Source of the DNA: Pseudomonas lalucatii
GTDB lineage: Bacteria > Pseudomonadota > Gammaproteobacteria > Pseudomonadales > Pseudomonadaceae
Assembly (NCBI RefSeq): GCF_018398425.1
Contig: NZ_JADPMV010000001.1
Location: 2,542,001-2,606,000, forward strand
DNA length: 64,000 bases
Direction of reading: 5' to 3'
Under the pieces are notes generated by a model. The model made no database searches. It was not told the DNA's origin and saw only the letters and a program-made list of their open reading frames with translations. Both the position numbers and the translations under genes were made by a program. This document shows positions 24,758 to 32,157 of this stretch, piece after piece (the stretch's first letter is position 1; each line of letters opens with the position of its first letter).

Positions 24758-25410
24758 CTCACCCCCCACGCATCCTGTTTCTCTACGGCTCCCTGCGGGA
24801 GCGCTCGTTCAGTCGCCTGGCCGCCGAAGAGGCGGCACGGCACCTGACGGCGATGGGCGCCGAGGTGCGCCTGTTCAACCCGAGCGGGCTGCCGTTGCCG
24901 CACAGCACCGATGAGCGCCACCCGAAAGTCGCCGAACTGCGCAGCCTGGTCGAATGGTCGGAAGGCATGGTGTGGTCCAGCCCGGAGATCCACGGCAACC
25001 TCAGCGGGCTGATGAAAATGCAGATCGACTGGATTCCCTTGAACAACGGCGCGGTACGTCCGACCCAGGGCAAGACCCTGGCGGTGATGCAGGTCTCCGG
25101 CGGCTCGCAATCGTTCAATGCGGTGAACAGCCTGCGCGTGCTGGGGCGCTGGATGCGCATGTTCACCATCCCCAATCAGTCCTCGGTGGCCAAGGCCTAC
25201 GAGCAGTTCGAGGCCGACGGGCGGATGAAGGACTCCGGCTACCGCGACCGGATCATCGACGTGATGGAAGAGCTGTATAAGTTCACCCTGCTGGTGCGCG
25301 AGCAGAAGGATCACCTGACCGATCGCTACAGCGAGCGCAAGGCGCAGGACCCGCAGGCCGGCTACGCGATCCTGCACGGCAGTGGTGCCGTCGCGCCGGC
25401 CACGGCCTGA
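24748..25410 (+). CDS. arsH: ArsH, NADPH-dependent FMN reductase of arsenic resistance
   Basis: A 220-residue flavodoxin-like flavoprotein. [23 protein letters not shown] carries the GSLRxxS flavin phosphate loop, with [20 protein letters not shown] and [25 protein letters not shown] further on, all typical of ArsH. ArsH proteins reduce quinones and oxidise trivalent methylated or aromatic arsenicals, such as methylarsenite, to less toxic forms. It is translationally coupled to arsR. No efflux pump (arsB/acr3) or arsenate reductase (arsC) is beside it, so the operon is minimal here. Confidence 0.9.
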   Translation: MPLTHPPRILFLYGSLRERSFSRLAAEEAARHLTAMGAEVRLFNPSGLPLPHSTDERHPKVAELRSLVEWSEGMVWSSPEIHGNLSGLMKMQIDWIPLNNGAVRPTQGKTLAVMQVSGGSQSFNAVNSLRVLGRWMRMFTIPNQSSVAKAYEQFEADGRMKDSGYRDRIIDVMEELYKFTLLVREQKDHLTDRYSERKAQDPQAGYAILHGSGAVAPATA

Positions 25411-25426
25411 GATTGCGCCCAACGAA

Positions 25427-25451
25427 AACGCCGGCCCTAAGGCCGGCGTTT
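25427..25451. terminator. Intrinsic terminator after arsH
   Basis: AACGCCGGCC, a 4-base loop CTAA, and GGCCGGCGTT plus one T form a 10-bp stem with A-rich and T-rich flanks, 16 bases after arsH. The TRAP binding-protein gene converges on it from the right, so it may act both ways. Confidence 0.75.
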
Positions 25452-25467
25452 GCGCTCGCGCTACGGA

Positions 25468-26568
25468 TCAGCCGCGGATGTTGTAGATGAGCTTCTCGTT
25501 GAACTCCGCGTACTCGGCCAGGCGCTGCAGGTAGGCCTTCTGCTGGGCCCACACCTTGGCGGCCACCGGGTCGGCCGCGGCACTGGCTTCGACCACCTCG
25601 GCCGCCACTTCCTTGAGCCTGGCCAGCACCTCGTCCGGCAGGCTGCGGACGTCGACGCCCTCGGCCTTGAGCTGTTCCATGGCCTCCATGTTGCGCGCGT
25701 TGTAGGCATCGAGCATGTCGCCATTCACGTCGCGGGCGGCGGCGCGGACGATGGCCTGCAGGTCAGGCGGCAGGGTTTCCCAGGCCTTGAGGTTGATGTC
25801 CAGTTCGAAGGTGACGTTCGGCTCCTGCCAGCCCGGGGTGTAGTAGTACTTGGCCGCCTTGTGCAGGCCCAGGGCCTGGTCGTTGTACGGGCCGATCCAC
25901 TCGGTGGCGTCGATGGCGCCGGTCTGCAGGGCGGTGAAGATCTCGCCGGCCGGCATGTTGACCACGGTGCCGCCCATCTTGGTCAGCACTTCGCCGCCCA
26001 GACCCGGGGTGCGCATCTTCAGACCCTTGAAATCCTCGACCGAGTTGATTTCCTTGTTGAACCAGCCGGCGGTCTGCACGCCGGTGGCGCCGCAGGCCAT
26101 CGGCAGCACGCCGAAGGGCTTGTACACCTCCTCCCACAGCTCGATGCCGCCCCCCTTGTGCAGCCAGGCATTCATCTCCTGGGCGTTGGGGCCGAACGGC
26201 AGGGCACAGAAGAACTGCGCCGCCGGCACCTTGCCCTTCCAGTAGTAGGGCGCGCCATGGCCCATCTCGGCAGTGCCGCGGGACACCGCGTCGAACACCT
26301 CGAGCGCCGGCACCAGTTCGCCGGCGGCATAGATCTTCACCTTCAGGCGGCCGTTGCTCATTTCCTCGACCAGGGTGGCGAAGCGCTCGGCGCCGACGCC
26401 GACGCCGGGGAAGTTCTTCGGCCAGGAGGTGACCATTTTCCAGTTGAAGGTCTCCCCGCCCCCGCCCTCTTGGGGCTTGGCAGTGGTTTCGGCCTCCTTG
26501 TTGCAGCCAGCCAATGCGCTGGCGGCCAGGCCTACACCCGCTGCCGCGAGAATCTGACGACGTTTCAT
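25468..26568 (-). CDS. TRAP binding protein, 2-oxo acid/lactate (TakP-like) type
   Basis: A 366-residue DctP-family protein. The N-terminus MKRRQILAAAGVGLAASALA, then GC, has a twin-arginine-like start and a lipobox (ALAGC), so it may be an anchored lipoprotein. KMRTPGLGGEVLTKMGG and ALQTGAIDATEWIGPYNDQA match the branch of TRAP proteins that bind 2-oxo monocarboxylates or lactate, often through a bound metal ion. ATG 26568 has an AAGGAG site. The gene diverges from the DctQM permease genes across a 194-base gap, so the transporter is again split in two units. The substrate is a family-level guess. Confidence 0.82.
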   Translation of the reverse strand: MKRRQILAAAGVGLAASALAGCNKEAETTAKPQEGGGGETFNWKMVTSWPKNFPGVGVGAERFATLVEEMSNGRLKVKIYAAGELVPALEVFDAVSRGTAEMGHGAPYYWKGKVPAAQFFCALPFGPNAQEMNAWLHKGGGIELWEEVYKPFGVLPMACGATGVQTAGWFNKEINSVEDFKGLKMRTPGLGGEVLTKMGGTVVNMPAGEIFTALQTGAIDATEWIGPYNDQALGLHKAAKYYYTPGWQEPNVTFELDINLKAWETLPPDLQAIVRAAARDVNGDMLDAYNARNMEAMEQLKAEGVDVRSLPDEVLARLKEVAAEVVEASAAADPVAAKVWAQQKAYLQRLAEYAEFNEKLIYNIRG

Positions 26569-26666
26569 GCAATGCTCCTTCTTGTTGTATTGGTCTGACC
26601 ACGGGGTCGCCGTGGCTAGACTGTGCCTCGATAACATAGGGGTTAGTGAGCATCAAGCCTAGTAGA

Positions 26667-26682
26667 TACGACTAAAGTTGTA
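26667..26682. promoter_or_regulatory. Palindromic operator candidate between TRAP units
   Basis: TACGAC-TAAA-GTTGTA is an inverted repeat with one mismatch in the AT-rich centre of the divergent gap, flanked by GTAGA and GTGGC. It is well placed for one regulator to control both directions. No regulator gene is adjacent. Confidence 0.4.
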
Positions 26683-26762
26683 GTGGCATTGCTGCGCCGG
26701 CCCGGGCCAGCCTAGAATTCCCGGCTGGCCGCCCTCCTCACCCATAACGATAAGGACTTCCA

Positions 26763-27305
26763 ATGTCCGACACGCCCCCGCTCTTACGCCTCGCTAGCCT
26801 GATCGACACGCTGAACACCCGTTTCGGCCAGGGCTGCGCCTGGCTGACCCTGTTCCTGGTGATCGGTACCGCCATAGTCGTGGTGCTGCGTTACGGTTTC
26901 GGCATCGGCGCCACCGCCCTGCAGGAAGCCGTGCTCTATGCCCACGCCCTGGTATTCATGGGGGCCGCGGCCTGGACCCTGATCCGCGGCGCCCACGTGC
27001 GCGTGGACATCTTCTACCAGAAGTTCAGCGGCCGCCGCCAAGCCCTGGTGGAGGTCTGCGGCAACCTGCTGTTGCTGCTGCCACTGTGCCTGTACCTCGG
27101 CTGGTCCAGCTGGGACTACGTCGCCAACTCCTGGTCCACCCTGGAAGCCTCCAGCGAGTCGGGCGGCCTGAAGTTCGTCTACCTGCAGAAGAGCATCATC
27201 CTGGTGCTGGCCGTCGGCCTCGCCCTGCAGGGCGTCGCCGACCTGATCAAGGCCGCTTATCTGCTGGCCGGCCGCCTGCCCAAGTCCGAGGTAAAACATG
27301 ATTGA
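26763..27305 (+). CDS. TRAP small permease (DctQ)
   Basis: A 180-residue four-helix DctQ protein. The segments VVLRYGFGIGATALQEAVLYAH and GAAWTLIRGAHVRVDIFYQ are family hallmarks; VRVDIFYQK is typical of the 2-oxo acid/mannitol-chloroaromatic branch. It forms the membrane part with the DctM protein that starts 8 bases before its stop codon. Its binding protein is the divergent gene at 25468-26568. Confidence 0.85.
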   Translation: MSDTPPLLRLASLIDTLNTRFGQGCAWLTLFLVIGTAIVVVLRYGFGIGATALQEAVLYAHALVFMGAAAWTLIRGAHVRVDIFYQKFSGRRQALVEVCGNLLLLLPLCLYLGWSSWDYVANSWSTLEASSESGGLKFVYLQKSIILVLAVGLALQGVADLIKAAYLLAGRLPKSEVKHD

Positions 27306-28674
27306 ATTGATGGCGATCCTGCTGTTCGTCACCATCTGCCTGGCCCTGATGGCCGGCTTCCCGGTGGCCTTCACCCTCGGCGGCGTGTCGCTGATCTTCG
27401 CCGGCATCGGCGCCCTGACCGGCACCTTCGACTCCGGCTACCTCAGCGCCCTGCCCAACCGCCTGTACGGCATCATGAACAACCAGACCATGCTGGCGGT
27501 GCCGCTGTTCGTGTTCATGGGGGTGATGCTGGAGAAGTCGCGGGTCGCCGAAGACCTGCTGGAGTCCATGTCGCGGCTGTTCGGCACCCTGCGCGGCGGC
27601 CTGGCCATCTCGGTGTGCGTGGTCGGCGCGCTGCTCGCCGCCAGCACCGGCATCGTCGGCGCCACCGTGGTGACCATGGGCCTGATGGCGCTGCCGACCA
27701 TGCTGCGGCGTGGCTACGACCCGGCCATCGCCACCGGCACCCTGGCCGCCACCGGCACCCTGGGGCAGATCATCCCGCCGTCCATCGTGCTGGTGCTGCT
27801 CGGCGACGTGATGTCCAGCGCCTACCAGCAGGCGCAGCTGAAGATGGGCATCTTCTCGCCCAAGACCGTGTCGGTCGGCGACCTGTTCGTCGGTGCCTTC
27901 ATCCCCGGCCTGCTGCTGGTGGGCCTGTACATCCTCTATATCGTCGGCACCGCGATCTTCCAGCCGAAGAAGCTGCCGGCGCTGCCCAAGGACGAGCTCG
28001 GCCCTATCGAGTGGGGCAAGCTCATCGGTGCCCTGCTGCCGCCGCTGGCGCTGATCGCCGCGGTGCTCGGCTCGATCCTCGCCGGTTACGCCACCCCCAC
28101 CGAAGCCGCGGCCCTCGGCGCGTTCGGCGCCATGATCCTGGCCTTCGGCAAGGGCAAGCTGAACTTCAAGCAACTGCGCGAGGTGGCCTACGGCACCACC
28201 GAGATCAGCGCCATGGTGTTCATGATCCTGATCGGCGCCTCGCTGTTCTCCCTGGTGTTCCGCGGCTTCGGCGGCGAGGTGCTGATCGAGGACGTGTTCG
28301 CCCAGCTCCCCGGCGGCGTACTCGGCGCCTTCTTCCTGGTGATGCTGGTGATCTTCCTGCTCGGCTTCATCCTCGACTTCATCGAGATCACCTTCGTGGT
28401 GGTGCCGATCGTCGGCCCGGTGCTGCTGGCCATGGGCCTGGACCCGATCTGGCTGGGGGTGATGATCGCCCTCAACCTGCAGACCTCCTTCCTCACCCCG
28501 CCCTTCGGCTTCGCCCTGTTCTACCTGCGCGGCGTCACCCCGCAGTCGGTGGCGACCAGCACCATCTACCGCGGCGTCATTCCGTTCATCCTGATCCAGC
28601 TGATCCTGCTGATCATCGCCTACCAGTTCCCCGGGCTGATCACCTGGCTGCCGGAGCAGGTCTACGGCAAGTAA
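27298..28674 (+). CDS. TRAP large permease (DctM)
   Basis: A 458-residue DctM protein with about 12 helices. AGFPVAFTLGGVSLIFAGIG and GILGxTxxTMGLMALP-like segments (SVCVVGALLAASTGIVGATV) are present, with the long loop near residues 220-240 that is usual in this larger TRAP branch, and LGFILDFIEITFVVVPIVGP. It overlaps the small subunit gene by 8 bases (translational coupling). A clean hairpin terminator follows 19 bases after its stop. Confidence 0.87.
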   Translation: MIELMAILLFVTICLALMAGFPVAFTLGGVSLIFAGIGALTGTFDSGYLSALPNRLYGIMNNQTMLAVPLFVFMGVMLEKSRVAEDLLESMSRLFGTLRGGLAISVCVVGALLAASTGIVGATVVTMGLMALPTMLRRGYDPAIATGTLAATGTLGQIIPPSIVLVLLGDVMSSAYQQAQLKMGIFSPKTVSVGDLFVGAFIPGLLLVGLYILYIVGTAIFQPKKLPALPKDELGPIEWGKLIGALLPPLALIAAVLGSILAGYATPTEAAALGAFGAMILAFGKGKLNFKQLREVAYGTTEISAMVFMILIGASLFSLVFRGFGGEVLIEDVFAQLPGGVLGAFFLVMLVIFLLGFILDFIEITFVVVPIVGPVLLAMGLDPIWLGVMIALNLQTSFLTPPFGFALFYLRGVTPQSVATSTIYRGVIPFILIQLILLIIAYQFPGLITWLPEQVYGK

Positions 28675-28693
28675 GCGCTCTGCGCTGCGAGGC

Positions 28694-28720
28694 AACGCCC
28701 GTCACCACGACGGGCGTTTT
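28694..28720 (+). terminator. Intrinsic terminator after dctM
   Basis: AACGCCCGTC, loop ACCAC, GACGGGCGTT then TT: a 10-bp perfect stem with a short T-run. Confidence 0.82.
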
Positions 28721-28787
28721 GCTGTCTGCCCCTTGGACTGCAGGCCAAGCTGCGTTCCAATAGGGCTATCCACTCCGGCGACAGGGC

Positions 28788-29699
28788 ATGCAGATGGCTA
28801 CCTCCAATGTTGAACGGGTCGAACTCGGCGCCTTGACCTGCTGGCGCATCCGCCACGCCGATGCCGAACTGCTGGTGGCCCAGCAGGGTGCCCAGCTCCT
28901 GAGCTACCAGCGCGACGGCGAACGGCCGCTGATCTGGCTGAGCGAGCAGGCGGCCTACGAAAGCGGCCGCAGCGTGCGCGGCGGCGTGCCGGTGTGCTGG
29001 CCCTGGTTCGGCGACCTGCGGCGCAATCCACAGGCGGTGCAGGCCATGTACCAGGGCGGCAACCTGGTGCCCTCCCACGGCCTGGTGCGCGACCTGGAGT
29101 GGAGCCTGCTGGGCATCGACCGGCAGGGCGACGGCATCAACCTCGAGTTCGCCTTCAACAGCGCCGAACAACCGCTGCCGGGCTGGCCCCAGGCGGCCGA
29201 ACTGCAGCTGCGCATCCGCCTCGACCGGCAGCTGCACCTCGACCTCGACAGCCGCAACCTCGGCGACCAGCCGCTGGCGCTGAGCCAGGCCCTGCACAGC
29301 TACTTCGCCGTCGGCGACATTCGCCAGGCCCAGGTCGAAGGCCTGCAGGGCTGTCGCTATATCGACACCCTGGACGACTGGCGCGAACGCCAGCAACTCG
29401 ACGCCCTGCGCTTTGCCGGCGAGACCGACCGTATCTACCTGGATACGCCGAGCCAGCTGAGCATCCTCGATCCGGCCTGGCAGCGGCGCATCCAGCTGCG
29501 CAGCAGCGGCTCGCGCTCGGCGGTGCTGTGGAACCCCTGGACCGACAAGGCTCAGCGACTCTCGCAGTTCGCCGCCGACGCCTGGCAGGGCATGCTGTGC
29601 ATCGAGCACGCCAATGTCCTGGAGGACCTCGTCATGCTCGCGCCCGGCGCCCGGCATCGCCTGAGCGTGAGCCTGTGGAGCGAGGCCTTGCCCGGCTGA
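28788..29699 (+). CDS. D-hexose-6-phosphate mutarotase (YeaD/aldose 1-epimerase-like)
   Basis: A 303-residue galactose mutarotase-fold protein. VRGGVPVCWPWFG, PSHGLVRDLEW (general-acid histidine region) and LSQALHSYFAVGDI (second histidine) match the YeaD family, and the glutamate in MLCIEHANV is the expected base. It equilibrates the anomers of glucose-6-phosphate and similar sugars in the cytosol. ATG 28788 is used; another ATG two codons later is equally possible. It stands alone between a terminator and an AT-rich gap. Confidence 0.85.
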   Translation: MQMATSNVERVELGALTCWRIRHADAELLVAQQGAQLLSYQRDGERPLIWLSEQAAYESGRSVRGGVPVCWPWFGDLRRNPQAVQAMYQGGNLVPSHGLVRDLEWSLLGIDRQGDGINLEFAFNSAEQPLPGWPQAAELQLRIRLDRQLHLDLDSRNLGDQPLALSQALHSYFAVGDIRQAQVEGLQGCRYIDTLDDWRERQQLDALRFAGETDRIYLDTPSQLSILDPAWQRRIQLRSSGSRSAVLWNPWTDKAQRLSQFAADAWQGMLCIEHANVLEDLVMLAPGARHRLSVSLWSEALPG

Positions 29700-30164
29700 A
29701 GCAGCGTCCAGCATGGCTGGCCTCCTCCAGAGCCAGCCAGATAGCAAAGCGCTATTACACGATTTGCCCAGGCGAGACTGGGCAACCCTCGCAAACCGAA
29801 AGACGGCCAGGCGCAGTTCTGTGATGCGCCACTAATTTGCCAGCAAGCCATTTCCTACAGCCCACAACTTCTATTTCCTACAACTTCCGCACGACTTAAT
29901 ACTTGTGCGGTAATTCGCAAAAGCGCCGGGAACTATCGTTTCAACAACCAGTCGAGCAAACCCATTCATTGCAACGGGTTTCACACTTTCAACAGTTGCC
30001 CGCCTCTCGTCATCTCGCTAGGATGCCCACCCCACTAAGGCCATGCGCAATTTGTTGCACATTGATGTGCGCAGAAAGTTGCACAACTCAGAACAGTTAA
30101 TACGTGCCGCCCAAGGATGGAAAGGGCGTTTCTGAGTTGCCTGGACATATAACCGAGTCATGGA
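29700..30164. other. AT-rich gap before the tssA fragment
   Basis: A 465-base non-coding stretch, clearly lower in GC than its left neighbour beyond about 29,830. It holds an inverted repeat CCGCAC-N12-GTGCGG at 29887-29910. No gene, tRNA or insertion sequence end was recognised. Confidence 0.5.
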
Positions 30165-31397
30165 ATGACCTATTCGAACACGCTCACCGCTCATTATTTG
30201 GAGCTGGCCAAACTCCCCATTAACCAGGGAGACTTCGCCGGCGCGGATATGCGTTATTCCAGCGAGTACGAAGTGCTGGAGAACGAGCTGGGCAAGGCCA
30301 GCGCACTGCATGAAACCACCGCCATCGACTGGCAGAAGGTTCGCGCATGCAGCGAAGCCCTGCTCAGCACCCAGTCCAAGGATCTGCGGGTCGCCGCCTG
30401 GCTGATCTGGGGCCTGTACCAGCGCGAATCCTTCGCCGGGCTGCAGGCCGGTCTGAGCCTGCTGCACTACCTGTGCCTGAATCACTGGGCCGACCTGCAT
30501 CCGCGCAAGCCGCGCACCCGCGCCGCCGCTGTCGGCTGGCTGCTGCCGCGTCTGGAACAGGCCCTGGCCGAGCATGTGCCGATCGGCGAACAGCTGGCCC
30601 TGTTCCGCAGCCTCGCCGAGCAGCTGCGCGCCCTCGAAGCCTGCCTGTCCGCGCACCTCGGCGCAGACGCGCCGTTGCTGCTGCCACTGTGCCGGCGCCT
30701 GGACGAACTGGTCAGCCGCGCCAGCCAGGGCCAACCGGAGCCGGGCAGCGTCGGGGCGGCCATTGCCCAGGTCAAGCAGGTCGCCACTCAGCTGCTCACC
30801 CCCGGCGCGCCGGTGGAGAACGAAAAAGAAGCCCACAAGAACCTGCGCAGCCTGCAGGACCAGGCCCGCCCGCTGTGCGCCTATTGGCTCAGGCAGAAGG
30901 CCAGCGACCTGCGCGCCCTGCGCCTGGCCCGCACCCTGCTGTGGTTGCCGATCGACAGCCTGCCGGAGCGCAACGCCGAGCAGGTCACCGCCCTGCGCGG
31001 CCTGCCGGCGGACAAGCTGGCCAGCTACCAGGAACGCTACCAGCAGGGGCAGTACGCCGACCTGCTGGTCGACCTGGAAGCCAGCATCGCCCGTGCGCCC
31101 TTCTGGCTCGACGGCCAGCACCTGGTCTGGCAGTGCCTGCAACCCCGGTTACACAAAATTCTGCACACCCTCCCTCACCAACCCCAAACGCCCCTACTCA
31201 TACATAAACAACCACCCCGCCGCCCTCACCTGCTCGCCCTCCACGGCGAACAGCAGCTGGTCGTGCTGGCCGCGCCATTCGTAGGCCCAGAGTTCGCCTG
31301 CTGGTTGGCCGCGCCACTCGGTCAGGCGCAGCCAGTTGGCGTATCCATCCGAGTCCGACGTCCAGACTCGGTCCGGGGTGCCGAGCAGGGCGCGTAG
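30165..31397 (+). CDS. tssA: TssA-like type VI secretion protein, 3'-truncated
   Basis: The first about 326 residues match TssA: an ImpA N-terminal domain (FAGADMRYSSEYEVLENEL, HWADLHPRKPRTRAAAVGWLL) followed by the start of the VasJ-like C-terminal region (FWLDGQHLVWQCLQ). Homology stops near base 31,143. The remaining 80 or so codons (RLHKILHTLPHQPQTPLL onwards) read through unrelated DNA and antisense through the convergent lipoprotein gene. TssA normally runs to about 500 residues and caps the growing sheath of the type VI machine. No other tss gene is in the window. It is best seen as a remnant whose 3' part was lost by deletion or recombination, although the frame is open. Confidence 0.75.
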   Translation: MTYSNTLTAHYLELAKLPINQGDFAGADMRYSSEYEVLENELGKASALHETTAIDWQKVRACSEALLSTQSKDLRVAAWLIWGLYQRESFAGLQAGLSLLHYLCLNHWADLHPRKPRTRAAAVGWLLPRLEQALAEHVPIGEQLALFRSLAEQLRALEACLSAHLGADAPLLLPLCRRLDELVSRASQGQPEPGSVGAAIAQVKQVATQLLTPGAPVENEKEAHKNLRSLQDQARPLCAYWLRQKASDLRALRLARTLLWLPIDSLPERNAEQVTALRGLPADKLASYQERYQQGQYADLLVDLEASIARAPFWLDGQHLVWQCLQPRLHKILHTLPHQPQTPLLIHKQPPRRPHLLALHGEQQLVVLAAPFVGPEFACWLAAPLGQAQPVGVSIRVRRPDSVRGAEQGA

Positions 31398-31679
31398 TTG
31401 CGCCGCGTCGTAGCGTTGGCTCCAGGCCAGTTCGAGCAGTTGCTGCATCAGCCGATGCTTGCTGCCCTGCCATTTGTCGACCTGGTCATCCCAGGCGGCG
31501 CCAGAGAAATGCCCGGGCTTGGTGCGCAGCGCTTGCCATTGCTCGGCCAGGTGCCGGGCCTCGGCCGACAGTGGCGGCGCGGGTTCTGCGACGGCGCAGG
31601 CAACCAGCGCCGCGCTGAAACCGCAGACGGCGAGGAATCCCAGAAAACGGCTCGTTCTCGATTTTCGCGGATGCGACAT
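31194..31679 (-). CDS. Predicted lipoprotein with BamE/SmpA-like domain
   Basis: A 161-residue protein from ATG 31679 (MSHPRKSRTSRFLGFLAVCG). The N-terminal hydrophobic stretch ends in ALVACA, a lipobox-like sequence, so it is probably an outer or inner membrane lipoprotein. The C-terminal half has LRALLGTPDRVWTSDSDG and LWAYEWRGQHDQLLFAVEG, the pattern of small SmpA/BamE-like folds. Function is unknown. An upstream in-frame start at 31733 would add 18 residues before the signal. Its 3' third overlaps the open reading tail of the tssA fragment on the other strand, and this frame is the more convincing of the two there. Confidence 0.65.
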   Translation of the reverse strand: MSHPRKSRTSRFLGFLAVCGFSAALVACAVAEPAPPLSAEARHLAEQWQALRTKPGHFSGAAWDDQVDKWQGSKHRLMQQLLELAWSQRYDAAQLRALLGTPDRVWTSDSDGYANWLRLTEWRGQPAGELWAYEWRGQHDQLLFAVEGEQVRAAGWLFMYE

Positions 31680-32157
31680 ATCCTTATATCTCCGTGATCG
31701 ACTCGACACTTCGCGTGCACTTATCAGGCGCACAGCTTACAACTTCACCACCCAGTCATTAATTTGACTCGTTCAAAGCCAAATCCAAGCACCCCGCATT
31801 AATAACAGTAACAATTTGATTTGCCTGCCCGCCGTTGTTTCCCACTAAACGATCTAGTCGGCTACCTATTCGGCTGGCACGCCAAGCTGTCGTTAACGTC
31901 ACATGAAATGCCCAAATAGCCTTCAAATTTCCGGACATTTCCGGTAATTGACAGCAATTTAGAGCACTTCTACTTTGCAACGGTTCCCTGCCTGCGCTGG
32001 TATCAACAGCCGTTGCGGGTCAATTGAGGATGTATTGAGCCCGACTCTAACTGGCAGCGGAATGCATTCCCCCAGCAGCCCCGAGTTCCACAAGAACTCG
32101 TCCAGTCGCGAAGCCTATCCCGCTTCGCCGAGCCACTTTATTCGAAGGAAATGAATA
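31680..32157. other. AT-rich control region before the M14 peptidase
   Basis: About 480 bases of lower GC than the flanking genes and without a credible gene; it should hold the promoters for both the lipoprotein (minus) and the carboxypeptidase (plus). No clear promoter pair was assigned. Confidence 0.45.
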
